Assembly (NCBI GenBank): GCA_003281635.1
Contig: QCBK01000005.1
Coordinates: 1-64,000 of the forward strand
Source: Prochlorococcus sp. AG-347-G22
GTDB taxonomy: Bacteria > Cyanobacteriota > Cyanobacteriia > PCC-6307 > Cyanobiaceae
Direction: 5' to 3'
DNA: 64,000 nucleotides
Positions 26,274 through 35,187 of this stretch are shown here, in pieces. Position numbers and translations under genes: made by a program. The number at the start of each line of letters is the position of its first letter. The first letter of the stretch is position 1. The notes below the pieces were generated by a model, which saw nothing but the letters and a program-made list of their open reading frames with translations, had not been told where the DNA came from and did not search any database.

Positions 26274-27200
26274 ATGCGTCTTTTACTACTTGGCTGCACT
26301 GGATTTGTTGGGAAAGAATTAGTTCCAACACTTCTCAATGAAAATCATGAAATATACATTGTAAGTAGAAAACCCATTAGTAAATTAAAGCTTGATTTAG
26401 ATTTCAATAAGTTTAAATTTTTTCAAATAGATTTATCAAAAGAAAAAAACTGGAATAACGAAAATCTTCTAAATATTTTAAGAGAGACAGATGGAATTAT
26501 TAATTTGATGGGAGAACCCATAGCAGAAAAAAAATGGACTTCTAAACAAAAGCGTGAGATTGAAAATAGTCGTATTAACACCACAAAATTTATGATGAAG
26601 ACCCTTAAAAATTCAAAAATAAACCCAAAAGTCATTATAAATGGATCAGCTATAGGTTATTACGGTACAAGTTTGTCTAGTGAATTCACTGAAAATAGTC
26701 CTGGAGGGAAAGATTTTTTAGCGAATCTTTGCAAAAAATGGGAAGCGGTCGCCGCTGAAAAACCATTTTTCTCAAGGTTAGTTATTTTTAGAATTGGAAT
26801 TGTGCTAGAGAAAGACGGCGGAGCATTAGGAAAAATGCTCCCTATATTTAAAGTTGGATTAGGTGGACCAATTGGAGATGGTAAGCAATGGATGAGTTGG
26901 ATTCATAGAACTGATTTATGTGCGTTAATTACTCAAGCATTAGTTGATAAAAAGTATTCGGGAGTATTTAATGCAGTTGCACCAAATCCAGTATTAATGA
27001 GAAAATTTTCTCAGACTTTAGGCAAATGCCTGAATAGACCTAATTTACTTCCAGTGCCTGGAGCGGTTTTAAAAATATTGTTAGGAGATGGCGCGAAAGT
27101 TGTTTTAGAAGGACAAAAAGTAATTAGCAGTAAAATACAAAATTATAATTTTAAATATCCTCTTCTTGAGAAAGCAATTTACGCCTCCACCAAGAATTAA
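26274..27200 (+). CDS. TIGR01777-type NAD(P)-dependent epimerase-like protein
   Basis: A 308-residue extended short-chain dehydrogenase family protein. It has an N-terminal Rossmann motif (LLLGCTGFVGKELVPTLL), the segment GIINLMGEPIAEKKWTSKQK, INGSAIGYYGTS with a candidate catalytic Tyr, and WMSWIHRTDLCALI. These match the YfcH/TIGR01777 family (often mislabelled cell-division inhibitor SulA). Substrate unknown; plant and cyanobacterial homologues are linked to plastid function. Its last 50 bases overlap the convergent membrane-protein gene. Confidence 0.87.
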   Translation: MRLLLLGCTGFVGKELVPTLLNENHEIYIVSRKPISKLKLDLDFNKFKFFQIDLSKEKNWNNENLLNILRETDGIINLMGEPIAEKKWTSKQKREIENSRINTTKFMMKTLKNSKINPKVIINGSAIGYYGTSLSSEFTENSPGGKDFLANLCKKWEAVAAEKPFFSRLVIFRIGIVLEKDGGALGKMLPIFKVGLGGPIGDGKQWMSWIHRTDLCALITQALVDKKYSGVFNAVAPNPVLMRKFSQTLGKCLNRPNLLPVPGAVLKILLGDGAKVVLEGQKVISSKIQNYNFKYPLLEKAIYASTKN

Positions 27201-27420
27201 TACCGTTTACTAAAGCACCAATAATAAGAATTGTTATCAATGGAACTACAAGAGGATTCCAAACTATCTGAACAAAATTAATAAAAATAAATATCCCATT
27301 AAATTGCATTATGATTGCAAAAATAAAAAATATTGCAAAAAAAATGACTGTAAATAAATTTATTAATAACAAATTATCGATAATTTGTTTTAACTTATTT
27401 TGATTATTCTCCTTAGTCAT
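27151..27420 (-). CDS. Small two-helix membrane protein, unknown function
   Basis: An 89-residue protein with two hydrophobic helices (about residues 17-45 and 50-68) and a basic C-terminal loop (NSWWRRKLLSQEEDI). No family was recognised. Its 3' end overlaps 50 bases of the convergent epimerase-like gene, the longest overlap in the window. Its 5' end overlaps the end of the LpxB-related gene by eight bases. That coupling suggests a membrane role next to the glycosyltransferase-like protein. Confidence 0.7.
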   Translation of the reverse strand: MTKENNQNKLKQIIDNLLLINLFTVIFFAIFFIFAIIMQFNGIFIFINFVQIVWNPLVVPLITILIIGALVNGINSWWRRKLLSQEEDI

Positions 27421-28615
27421 TTTTTATAACAATGTTCATATCATCAACCATTTTAAGACAAGCTTTGTTTTCACCCATTCTTTTTTTAGCATTTTCATTA
27501 CATGAGATCATAAACTTCTTATTTAGCTGTATGAGGTATATTATTTTTATGATCAATTTAATTGTCTGATTGATTTGATCATTTTTGTCTTTATAGTTAC
27601 TGGCACAAAAAACATATTTCCCAAGTAAACGTCTTTGCGCTTCAGCAAAAGTTTTTGTAAATTGTGGACCTTTACCTTCAATCTGGATAACCGGTTTTCC
27701 TAATCCAATCGCTTGCTCTGCTGCTGTTCCTGCCATGCTAATACAGCATCTACTTTTCAATAATATTTTGTCAAAATTATTCCAATATATATTCACTTCT
27801 AAAAATTTATATTGGAATTTCAAGAGATTATTATCTTTTATATTTTCTATTTTTAACCATCCTCTTTTTTGAAATATCTCCTTTATTTTTGATGAAGATA
27901 GAGTATTAACTATTGCAAAATTAAACTGAATTTTTTGAAAATATCTTAAATCTGACAATGCCTCTAATACCTCTAAAATCAAAACAAAATTATCTAAAAT
28001 CTCAGGAAATCTACTACCTGGAAATAATCCAATACTAAATTCATCTTTATTTAATTCTTTGTTTCTAGGAAAAAACTTATCCATAAATGGGTTGCCTAAA
28101 AAAGACACTTTCTTTTTTAACTGCAAAGTTAAATCATTAGCTGTAAGGGAATCTCTTGTATATATTTTTTTTGTTTTTTGTGAGAGTAAGAAAAATTTAG
28201 AAGGCCATGGTAATTTCAACTTCCCTTCATAATGGCTGGAATAAGCAACTAGATATGTAAAAAAATCTTTCTTACAAACCCATGCAAAAAAAACTGGCAC
28301 AATATCTCCAACTACAAAAAAATAATCATATTTTTTTTTTATTTTAATAGTTAAATATAATCTTTTTAAAAGATAAAATATTTCTCCTCCTAATATCTCA
28401 GTAAGTCTTCCCCTCAAAGAATTATAACCAATTCCTCCAGTTCTAAATTCCTTAGTTTTACCGATAATCTTAATTTTTTCTTTTTCGTAATGGTTTCCCA
28501 TACCAACAATTGGCAAAGCATGAACAGAATAACCACTTTTTACGAGTTGTTTAGCTATTAGACTGCCAGATAAATCTTCTCCATGCCCATTACTTAAAAT
28601 TAAAATCTTAAACAA
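27413..28615 (-). CDS. Lipid-A-disaccharide synthase-related glycosyltransferase (TIGR03492-like)
   Basis: A 400-residue GT-B-type protein. The N-terminal half begins FKILILSNGHGEDLSGSLIA and contains FRTGGIGYNSLRGRL and YFFVVGDIVPVFFAW. The C-terminal half carries the donor-side region FSIGLFPGSRFPEILDN and CISMAGTAAEQAIGLGKPVI. This matches the cyanobacterial family related to LpxB but distinct from it. Marine picocyanobacteria are generally considered to lack classical lipid A, so a galactolipid or other lipid-glycosylation role is possible but unproven. The start is TTG. It is downstream of and adjacent to the TPR gene. Confidence 0.83.
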   Translation of the reverse strand: MFKILILSNGHGEDLSGSLIAKQLVKSGYSVHALPIVGMGNHYEKEKIKIIGKTKEFRTGGIGYNSLRGRLTEILGGEIFYLLKRLYLTIKIKKKYDYFFVVGDIVPVFFAWVCKKDFFTYLVAYSSHYEGKLKLPWPSKFFLLSQKTKKIYTRDSLTANDLTLQLKKKVSFLGNPFMDKFFPRNKELNKDEFSIGLFPGSRFPEILDNFVLILEVLEALSDLRYFQKIQFNFAIVNTLSSSKIKEIFQKRGWLKIENIKDNNLLKFQYKFLEVNIYWNNFDKILLKSRCCISMAGTAAEQAIGLGKPVIQIEGKGPQFTKTFAEAQRRLLGKYVFCASNYKDKNDQINQTIKLIIKIIYLIQLNKKFMISCNENAKKRMGENKACLKMVDDMNIVIKND

Positions 28616-28616
28616 T

Positions 28617-29045
28617 TTAAAATTCCAACCATTTTTTTACTTTGGTTAACTCAGGCCAATCTGGATATCTACTTAATCCGTCTTCAACAGATTCTTTCAA
28701 CTCACTTTTCACATCTGGCATCATCATAGACATTTTTTTTATTAACTCAATATGATCCCTAACACCTTTATTATTGGTAGCCAAAAGAGCTAAAGACAAA
28801 TTCATTCTTGCTTGTGGATCTTGCTGATTTAATCGAACAGCTTGTCTGGCAGCTGACAAAGCTTCTTCATTATTTTTCAAAAGTAATTGAAGCCATGATA
28901 AACAAGTCCAAGCCGCAAAATGATTTGGAATTTGCTGTATAATTTTTTGAAAATCTTGAACGATTGGAATTAAATCTTGCCCTGCTTTATATCTTGATAA
29001 AGCTGCATTAAAATCCTCTTCGATGGGATTAATTTCGTTATTCAT
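28617..29045 (-). CDS. TPR-repeat protein
   Basis: A 142-residue helical protein. Tandem tetratricopeptide-like units are visible in FAAWTCLSWLQLLLKNNEEA and PQARMNLSLALLATNNKG, preceded by FNAALSRYKAGQDLIPIVQD. No signal peptide or enzyme motif is seen. It would be a cytoplasmic protein-interaction module. It lies one base before the LpxB-related gene and six bases after the A-type carrier gene, so the three form a leftward run. Confidence 0.85.
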   Translation of the reverse strand: MNNEINPIEEDFNAALSRYKAGQDLIPIVQDFQKIIQQIPNHFAAWTCLSWLQLLLKNNEEALSAARQAVRLNQQDPQARMNLSLALLATNNKGVRDHIELIKKMSMMMPDVKSELKESVEDGLSRYPDWPELTKVKKWLEF

Positions 29046-29051
29046 TATTTA

Positions 29052-29444
29052 TTAAACTGCAAAAGAGCTTCCACAACCGCAAGTTTGAGAGGCATTGGGA
29101 TTTACAAAATTAAAGCCACCTCCAATTAATTCCTTACTAAAATCTAACTGCATCCCATAAATATATAAAAGACTTTTAGGATCACAAACAACTTGAAAGC
29201 TTTGATCAGCTTTTAATGAATAATCATAAACTTTATCATCGGGGTTTATTTCATCAGTTCCTATAAAATCCATCGTATAACTCATCCCACTACAACCGCC
29301 AGATCTTACTCCTACCCTTAGTGCTTTTTTGTCACTTTGGCCCTTCAATAAATTCGAAATTTGTTCTATAGCATCATTCGTAATTAAGATACCTTTGCCA
29401 TCATCAGAATTTTTAATTTCCTGTTTAACTTCTACATTTTCCAT
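29052..29444 (-). CDS. A-type iron-sulfur carrier protein (HesB/IscA/SufA family)
   Basis: A 130-residue Fe-S assembly carrier. Three conserved Cys are present: one in GVRSGGCSGMSYTMDF and two in the C-terminal CGCGSSF. It begins with a family-typical ILITNDAIEQISNLL segment after a 20-residue variable head. It would hold and transfer [2Fe-2S] or [4Fe-4S] clusters to apoproteins, important where photosystem I is abundant. The frame can be extended two codons to a TTG; the first ATG was chosen. It is divergent from zds. Confidence 0.92.
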   Translation of the reverse strand: MENVEVKQEIKNSDDGKGILITNDAIEQISNLLKGQSDKKALRVGVRSGGCSGMSYTMDFIGTDEINPDDKVYDYSLKADQSFQVVCDPKSLLYIYGMQLDFSKELIGGGFNFVNPNASQTCGCGSSFAV

Positions 29445-29543
29445 AAACAAGGGATTTCTACTATTTATAATATAAAAACTTAATCAATAGGATGCATAGA
29501 ACAAACGTTATCCAAACTTGATTTGTTATAATTCTAAGAAAAA

Positions 29544-30998
29544 GTGAAAATTGCAATAGTTGGTTCTGGATTAGCTGGTCTTACAGCGGCAGTCAATTTA
29601 GTTGATGAAGGCCACGAAGTTGAAATTTACGAGAGCAGGTCATTTTGGGGAGGTAAAGTAGGTAGTTGGGAAGATAAGGATGGCAACCACATAGAGATGG
29701 GTTTACATGTATTTTTTTACAATTATGCAAATCTTTTTCAATTAATGAAAAAAGTGGGAGCGCTAGATAATTTACTTCCGAAAGATCATACTCATCTATT
29801 TATCAATAATGGTGGTAATTTAAAATCGTTAGATTTCAGATTCCCTTTAGGTGCTCCATTTAACGGACTTAAAGCTTTTTTTACCACCGAACAACTTACT
29901 TGGGTAGATAAGTTTAGAAATGCCTTAGCTTTAGGGACAAGTCCAATCGTTAGAGGATTGATAGACTATGAAGGTGCAATGAAAATAATTAGAGATCTAG
30001 ATAGAATTAGTTTTAAAGAATGGTTTTTAAACCATGGTGGAAGTGAAAAAAGTTTAGAAAGAATGTGGGATCCTATCGCATATGCATTAGGTTTTATTAA
30101 TTGCAAAGATATTTCAGCAAGATGCATGCTAACTATATTCATGATGTTTGCTTCAAAAACAGAAGCCTCAAAACTCAATCTTTTAAAAGGTTCTCCACAT
30201 AAGTGGTTAACGCAACCTATCGTCGACTACATCACAAACAAAGGTGCAAAAATACATCTTAACCATAAGGTGGAAGAAATAATTTATGAAAAGGAATCTT
30301 CCTCTTATTCAGTAAATCAATTAAAAATATCTTCTCCTGAAGGAATTAAGGCAGTGTTTGCAGATAAATTTCTAGCTGCCTGTGATGTTCCTGGAATAAA
30401 AAAAATAATTCCAAAAGAATGGTATCAATTTAAAGAATTTGAAGGTTTGAAAAAACTTAGAGCTGTAGCTGTTGCCACAATCCAATTAAGATATGACGGT
30501 TGGGTTACTGAATTGCAAAAAGATAATACTGGAAACGAACCAATTGGACTAGATAACCTTCTATATTCTGCTGATGCCTCTTTCAGTTGTTTTGCTGATT
30601 TAGCACTAGCAAGTCCAGCAGATTATAGAAAAAAAGATATGGGATCACTTCTCCAATGTGTTTTAACTCCGGGCGATAGATGGATGGGAAGATCTACAGA
30701 AAGAATTACAAAAGAAATAGATAAAGAGGTTCGCTGTCTATTCCCATCCTCAAAAAACCTTAAATTGCTTTGGAGTAATGTAGTACAAATTCCACAATCA
30801 CTCTATAGAGAAGCTCCCGGTATGGAACCTTTCAGACCCGATCAAAAAACATCTATATCTAATTTCTTTATGGCTGGTAGTTATACAAAACAAGATTATA
30901 TAGATTCTATGGAGGGAGCTACAATGAGTGGGCATTTAGCTGCCGCCGCAATTTTAGAGAAGAAAGCCGAATTAGCAAAAAATCTTGCAGTAAGTTAA
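29544..30998 (+). CDS. zds: Zeta-carotene desaturase (CrtQ/Zds)
   Basis: A 484-residue flavoprotein desaturating zeta-carotene to prolycopene. It has the FAD fold ([17 protein letters not shown]), [20 protein letters not shown] and the C-terminal [20 protein letters not shown]. It is a paralogue of the Pds at 2.3 kb: both share GG-K-V-W-D-G-E and GDY/GSY signatures. The start is GTG at 29544 and the Rossmann strand follows at once, so it is well supported. The SRPBCC gene follows three bases after the stop. Confidence 0.95.
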   Translation: MKIAIVGSGLAGLTAAVNLVDEGHEVEIYESRSFWGGKVGSWEDKDGNHIEMGLHVFFYNYANLFQLMKKVGALDNLLPKDHTHLFINNGGNLKSLDFRFPLGAPFNGLKAFFTTEQLTWVDKFRNALALGTSPIVRGLIDYEGAMKIIRDLDRISFKEWFLNHGGSEKSLERMWDPIAYALGFINCKDISARCMLTIFMMFASKTEASKLNLLKGSPHKWLTQPIVDYITNKGAKIHLNHKVEEIIYEKESSSYSVNQLKISSPEGIKAVFADKFLAACDVPGIKKIIPKEWYQFKEFEGLKKLRAVAVATIQLRYDGWVTELQKDNTGNEPIGLDNLLYSADASFSCFADLALASPADYRKKDMGSLLQCVLTPGDRWMGRSTERITKEIDKEVRCLFPSSKNLKLLWSNVVQIPQSLYREAPGMEPFRPDQKTSISNFFMAGSYTKQDYIDSMEGATMSGHLAAAAILEKKAELAKNLAVS

Positions 30999-31001
30999 TT
31001 A

Positions 31002-31472
31002 ATGGGTACTTGGCTAAAACATAACGTAATAACAGTTGTTAATGCGCCTCTTGAAAATGTATGGGATACATGGAGCGATTTAGACTCAATGTCACTTTGG
31101 ATGAGCTGGATTGAATCTGTAAAAACAGTTGACGAAGAAACTAATACGTTACCAGATTTAACAGAATGGACTTTGGCTGCAAATGGCTTTAGGTTTAAAT
31201 GGAAAGCTCAAATTACAGAAAGGGTTGAAAAAAGCAAACTTAAATGGAAATCAATAGGAGGTTTACCAACTGAGGGATCAGTAATTTTCGAAAGTAAAAC
31301 TGATCAAATCACAACGGTAAATTTAGCAATAACTTATGAACTACCAAAAATGATTGCTCGGTTTATGGAAGAAAATATTTTAGGAAAAATGGTTACAAAC
31401 GAATTACAGACCAATATTGATAGGTTCAAAGATTTAGTTGAAAAGAACTATACAAAAAATTTTTCTAATTAA
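31002..31472 (+). CDS. SRPBCC/START-like ligand-binding protein
   Basis: A 156-residue protein of the polyketide-cyclase/START fold: NAPLENVWDTWSDLDSMSLW at the start, FRFKWKAQITERVEKSKLKW in the middle and an amphipathic C-terminal helix. Such proteins bind hydrophobic molecules in a deep cavity. It lies three bases after zds, so translation is probably coupled and the ligand may be a carotenoid or other lipid; that is inference. It overlaps the convergent hemD by eight bases. Confidence 0.85.
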   Translation: MGTWLKHNVITVVNAPLENVWDTWSDLDSMSLWMSWIESVKTVDEETNTLPDLTEWTLAANGFRFKWKAQITERVEKSKLKWKSIGGLPTEGSVIFESKTDQITTVNLAITYELPKMIARFMEENILGKMVTNELQTNIDRFKDLVEKNYTKNFSN

Positions 31473-32262
31473 AAATATTAATTGCTACATCTAGTAATCC
31501 TTCAAAAGTATATTTTTGTGCCTGACTATCAACTCTTCCAAAAATCTTGTTACATATTTTTGTTGTCTGAGGTCCAATAGTTAATAACTTAATTTGATCA
31601 AAATATTCTAACCATTGTTTACCAAGGTTTTTTTCTAGTAAAAAAGCAGCATTTACTACGGTTTTACCGCTTGAGAAAATAATTGCATCGACTTTTCTAT
31701 TAGAAATAATATCAATTGTTTCTTCTGGAATTGATTCAGGACATCTAGTTTCATATGCAGCAACCTCAAATACACGAGAACCAGCCTTTCTAAATTGATC
31801 TGCAATTAAATCCCTACCACCTGTTTGAACTCTTGGTACAAAAACTCGAAGTCCATAACCAGATACTGGGAAATTATCAATTAAACTTTCAGCAACAAAT
31901 TCTGGAGGTATGAAATCAGCCTTAATCCCAAGATCATCAAGAGTTTTTGAGGTTTTTTCTCCAACTACGGCGATTTTTGTTTTTTTTGAACATTCTTTTA
32001 ATGAACTATTAAAGTATCTAAGTCTTTTATCCACAAATTTGATCCCATTACTACTGGAAAAAATAATCCAATGAAAATCATTTATTTGATTTAATGCTTC
32101 ATCAAGAGGATTCAAATCATCAGGATCAGCAATACTTATTGCAGGTAAATCAAATACATTAGCGCCTTTTCTCATGAATATCTTTTTTATATCCAAGATC
32201 CCTTCTTTTGATCGAGTAATAATTATATTTCTTTGATCAAGGGGTAGATCAACTTTTGGCAT
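31465..32262 (-). CDS. hemD: Uroporphyrinogen-III synthase
   Basis: A 265-residue HemD, which cyclises hydroxymethylbilane to uroporphyrinogen III for chlorophyll and haem. Seen: NIIITRSKEGILDIKKIF at the start, FHWIIFSSSNGIKFVDKRL, KIAVVGEKTSKTLDDLGIK, FVPRVQTGGRDLI and KLLTIGPQTTKIC. HemD diverges widely, but this order of segments fits. The ATG at 32260-32262 was chosen because GAGG lies seven bases upstream; a start 15 bases earlier lacks a ribosome site. It overlaps rbfA by 14 bases. Confidence 0.9.
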   Translation of the reverse strand: MPKVDLPLDQRNIIITRSKEGILDIKKIFMRKGANVFDLPAISIADPDDLNPLDEALNQINDFHWIIFSSSNGIKFVDKRLRYFNSSLKECSKKTKIAVVGEKTSKTLDDLGIKADFIPPEFVAESLIDNFPVSGYGLRVFVPRVQTGGRDLIADQFRKAGSRVFEVAAYETRCPESIPEETIDIISNRKVDAIIFSSGKTVVNAAFLLEKNLGKQWLEYFDQIKLLTIGPQTTKICNKIFGRVDSQAQKYTFEGLLDVAINIFN

Positions 32263-32641
32263 CCTTATCCTCAACATTATGATTTTGATTTTTATTTTTT
32301 AATTCATCGAGAAGTTTCAAGACTGATAATCCTTTATCAAGAACAACATCTTCTTTAAAAATTATCTCTGGAACTCTTCTCATCTCAATTCTTTTTCCTA
32401 AAATATGCCTTATAGAGCTTTTAGCAGTATTCAAGTTTGATACAATTTCTTTCCTCACTTTCTCTTGAGCAGTTGAAGTTATATAAATTTTACAGTGTTG
32501 CAAATCACCTGATAAATCAATCTTAGAAATATTGACGAAATGATCTCTAATAAGATCATTTTCTAAATCATTCTGCAAAATAAGGGTTATTTCTTTCTTC
32601 AAAAGAGAAGAAACTTTTGCAAGACGGTAATTATTTGGCAT
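32249..32641 (-). CDS. rbfA: Ribosome-binding factor A
   Basis: A 130-residue KH-type 30S maturation factor. Typical features are RLAKVSSLLKKEITLILQND at the N terminus, HCKIYIT followed by a long helix, and RVPEIIFKEDVVLDKGLSVL near the C terminus. The tail beyond residue 115 is Asn/Lys-rich and variable. It would assist 16S rRNA 5' processing. The gene is between the DUF751 gene (five-base gap) and hemD (overlap), forming a three-gene leftward run. Confidence 0.92.
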   Translation of the reverse strand: MPNNYRLAKVSSLLKKEITLILQNDLENDLIRDHFVNISKIDLSGDLQHCKIYITSTAQEKVRKEIVSNLNTAKSSIRHILGKRIEMRRVPEIIFKEDVVLDKGLSVLKLLDELKNKNQNHNVEDKDAKS

Positions 32642-32646
32642 TATAG

Positions 32647-32850
32647 TTATAAATTTATTGGGTTTGTCATCGCTTGCAAGACAAAATAAACAGTTATGAA
32701 AGCACTTAAGAAAGAAGATATCAAACCTACTATTGTGAGTGGATTTGATCTATTCTTGAATAAAGGTTCAAGCAAAGCAACAAGTCCCCCAACAATGATA
32801 GATATCAAATACTTTGGATATCTCGCTACATTAGAGAAAAATTCGCCCAT
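32647..32850 (-). CDS. DUF751 (Ycf33-like) small membrane protein
   Basis: A 67-residue protein beginning MGEFFSNVARYPKYLISIIV with two transmembrane helices (YLISIIVGGLVALLEPL and IVGLISSFLSAFITVYFVL). This resembles the DUF751/Ycf33 family of cyanobacteria and plastids, for which I know no fixed function. A GTG three codons upstream is possible, but the ATG at 32848-32850 has GGAG four bases before it. It is the first gene of the rbfA-hemD unit. Confidence 0.82.
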   Translation of the reverse strand: MGEFFSNVARYPKYLISIIVGGLVALLEPLFKNRSNPLTIVGLISSFLSAFITVYFVLQAMTNPINL

Positions 32851-32904
32851 CAGCTCCACAAATAGATTACTTTTTTAGCTAAGTTTTAACAAACATTAAA
32901 CAGC

Positions 32905-33630
32905 ATGATTACATTATATCAATTTAGGCATAGTGCTTTTTGTTTAAAAACAAGAATGGCTCTTCATGCAAAAAAACTACAATATAGAGTTGAAGAAGTA
33001 ACACCTGGAATAGGCCAATTTGAAATTTTTAAATTATCAGGACAAAAACAAGTACCTGTAATAGTCGATAGTAATGATCAGGTTATTAATGACTCTTCAA
33101 CTATTTGCGAATATATAGATAAAAAAAATGAAAACAATCGACTTTTTCCGGAGGATCCAATATTATTTGCACAATGCAAACTAATTGAAGACTGGGCAGA
33201 TACTACAATGGCTATAACTTGTAGAAAAGCTTTAATAAAATCTGCAATAGAAAATCCACAGCTAAGAACTGCATTACTTCCAGATGAAATACCTTCTTCA
33301 GTTAAAAGTATTGTTGATAAATTACCTTTTGAAAATCTTAGTAAAATTTCTAATGTAGTTTTGTCTTCTAAAGATAATTTAGAACTCCAAAAATTACTGG
33401 AAGCTTTATCAAAATCCTTGATCAACAAGAAATATTTAGTTGGAGATAGTTTATCAATTGCAGATATTTCAATTGCTGCTCAATTATCCCTTATTAAATT
33501 TCCAAAGTCTGCAGGACCAATACTTTCAGGAGAGGGGAGCCAAGAATATATAAACAACCCTTATTTAGAAAATCTTTTCATTTGGAGGAACAACTTAGAA
33601 GAATATCTTTTTAGTGCTAACTCTCAATAA
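32905..33630 (+). CDS. Glutathione S-transferase family protein
   Basis: A 241-residue protein. The N-terminal thioredoxin-fold domain begins ITLYQFRHSAFCLKTRMALH and contains QVPVIVDSNDQVINDSSTIC, the cis-Pro and glutathione gamma-glutamyl-binding region. The C-terminal helical domain includes YLVGDSLSIADISIAAQL, a typical GST motif. It may detoxify electrophiles or peroxides; substrate not predictable. The 3' end overlaps the convergent DUF6816-like gene by 14 bases. Confidence 0.9.
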   Translation: MITLYQFRHSAFCLKTRMALHAKKLQYRVEEVTPGIGQFEIFKLSGQKQVPVIVDSNDQVINDSSTICEYIDKKNENNRLFPEDPILFAQCKLIEDWADTTMAITCRKALIKSAIENPQLRTALLPDEIPSSVKSIVDKLPFENLSKISNVVLSSKDNLELQKLLEALSKSLINKKYLVGDSLSIADISIAAQLSLIKFPKSAGPILSGEGSQEYINNPYLENLFIWRNNLEEYLFSANSQ

Positions 33631-34324
33631 ATTCAAACTTCAATTTATATTGATTTGTTTTGATAGCATGAATAGAAGGATCACCAACTTTTGAACCATA
33701 AGAAGCAACATATTGCACTCCACAAATTGATGGTTTGATTGAATTATCAACTTCCAATATTTCTTCGGGACATTTTTGAAATTTACTAATGGTCTCTACC
33801 TGATTAATCCTTGAAGCACCTGGCTTATGTGCTGTTTGTATAACTAGCTCATCTGCGAAAAAAATATCATTATCTTGGATCTGATTTCTCCCTGTAATTC
33901 TTGAATCAATATAAAAATCATCTTTTAAATAAGTAATTTGATTATTAATAGATTGGGGATCATTTACAACCTTGATTAAGGTATCACCAAATATTGCTTT
34001 TCCAATAGATTCAGAATTTTTTGCACGATTACCAACAATTAAATCTGAATCATTCTTAAAGAAATTTACTTTATAAATAACTGGCTCTTCTGAATCATTC
34101 ACTATATCTTGAGAAGTAACAAGCCAATTCCCCTCGAACCACTTAGGATAAATTAAATCCTTAGAAGTATCCGATAATTTAAAATTTGGCAAATATAATT
34201 CTGGCCATTGATTTACACGATTTTCCAAAAACTCTCGTACGTTAGAATCTACTAGAGCAAAAGAACTTTCTAAAAAAATTCCTTGAAAAATCAAGCAAAG
34301 AATTAATCCAAGAAGAATTTTCAT
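33617..34324 (-). CDS. Exported DUF6816-like protein
   Basis: A 235-residue protein with an N-terminal signal peptide (KILLGLILCLIFQGIFL, then ESSFALV), so probably periplasmic or thylakoid-lumenal. The body is beta-rich, with LIYPKWFEGNWLVTSQDIV resembling the opening of small lipocalin-like barrels, and two Cys near the C terminus (FQKCPEEI, ICGVQYVA). I think it belongs to the cyanobacterial DUF6816 group; function unknown. Its start codon is one base away from the divergent CRR7-like start. Confidence 0.7.
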   Translation of the reverse strand: MKILLGLILCLIFQGIFLESSFALVDSNVREFLENRVNQWPELYLPNFKLSDTSKDLIYPKWFEGNWLVTSQDIVNDSEEPVIYKVNFFKNDSDLIVGNRAKNSESIGKAIFGDTLIKVVNDPQSINNQITYLKDDFYIDSRITGRNQIQDNDIFFADELVIQTAHKPGASRINQVETISKFQKCPEEILEVDNSIKPSICGVQYVASYGSKVGDPSIHAIKTNQYKLKFEFIES

Positions 34325-34325
34325 T

Positions 34326-34583
34326 ATGTCAAATCCACTAATAAGAGCATCAGATCATTACGTACTATTAGAGCCAGATTCAAAGGAAAAAATTGTATCA
34401 AAGCAAGAAGCAATTTTATGGTTGAAGAATTGGCTTAGTAAGAAAGAAACACAAACAATATATCAAAATATAGAAGATTCTGATCAAGATTTTTTTGAAG
34501 AATTATTGGAAAGCACTTATGAATTAGAAATAAAATTAGGATACGTTATCAAATGGTTTGCAGTAAGAATTGAACCAGATTAA
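34326..34583 (+). CDS. CRR7-like (chlororespiratory reduction 7) protein
   Basis: An 85-residue soluble protein with DHYVLLEPDS near the start and LGYVIKWFAVRIEPD at the end. Both ends and the length resemble CRR7, an NDH-1 assembly-related protein conserved between cyanobacteria and plastids; similarity is by eye and moderate. If right, it adds a third NDH-1-linked gene to ndhM and ndhO in this window. It overlaps the convergent aroK by four bases and lies one base from the divergent exported-protein gene. Confidence 0.6.
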   Translation: MSNPLIRASDHYVLLEPDSKEKIVSKQEAILWLKNWLSKKETQTIYQNIEDSDQDFFEELLESTYELEIKLGYVIKWFAVRIEPD

Positions 34584-35137
34584 CTGATTATTTCTTTATG
34601 AATTGCATTAATTATTTTCATAGCAACTTCTTCAATATTTTCTTTTTTTACCTGAATTCTTAAATCTGCTTGAGAATACAAATTTTCTCTAGATTGAAAA
34701 ATGCTCATATATAGATCATTTAGATTCTTTCCCTGAAGAAGTGGCCTATTTTCAACTTCATTTTTCAATCTTTCAATTGCTATATCTTTGTCGAGATCTA
34801 TCCAAGCAATTATTCCCTGTCTTAAAATTCCCCAGTTTTCCGATTTGGAAACTATTCCTCCCCCAGTGGAGATTACTAATGAAGGAATTTTGATAGTTTC
34901 TTTAAGGCAGTTTGCTTCTAATTCGCGGAAATTATCTTCTCCTTCATCCTTAAAAATTTGATTGATAGATTTTTTTGCCAACTTCTCTATTAATGAATCT
35001 AAATCAATGTATTTATACTTCAATAATTCAGCCAGCTTCAAACCAGTTTGTGACTTACCTGAACCCATCATTCCTATTAAAAATATGCTTCTACCCTTAA
35101 TAGCATGAACTGTTTTTTCGATAATGGATTGTTCCAT
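34580..35137 (-). CDS. aroK: Shikimate kinase
   Basis: A 185-residue kinase for the shikimate pathway to chorismate. P-loop FLIGMMGSGKSQTGLKLAEL, YIDLDSLIEKLAKKSINQIF, shikimate-binding VISTGGGIVSKSENW and the lid region ENRPLLQGKNLNDLY are all present. Length is normal. It is a single leftward gene, divergent from the tandem PTPS gene by 50 bases, and its 3' end overlaps the CRR7-like gene by four bases. Confidence 0.95.
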   Translation of the reverse strand: MEQSIIEKTVHAIKGRSIFLIGMMGSGKSQTGLKLAELLKYKYIDLDSLIEKLAKKSINQIFKDEGEDNFRELEANCLKETIKIPSLVISTGGGIVSKSENWGILRQGIIAWIDLDKDIAIERLKNEVENRPLLQGKNLNDLYMSIFQSRENLYSQADLRIQVKKENIEEVAMKIINAIHKEIIS

Positions 35138-35187
35138 AAAGACAAAAGCGTATTTAAAACCTTAAGATAGTATTATCGCAGACAGAT

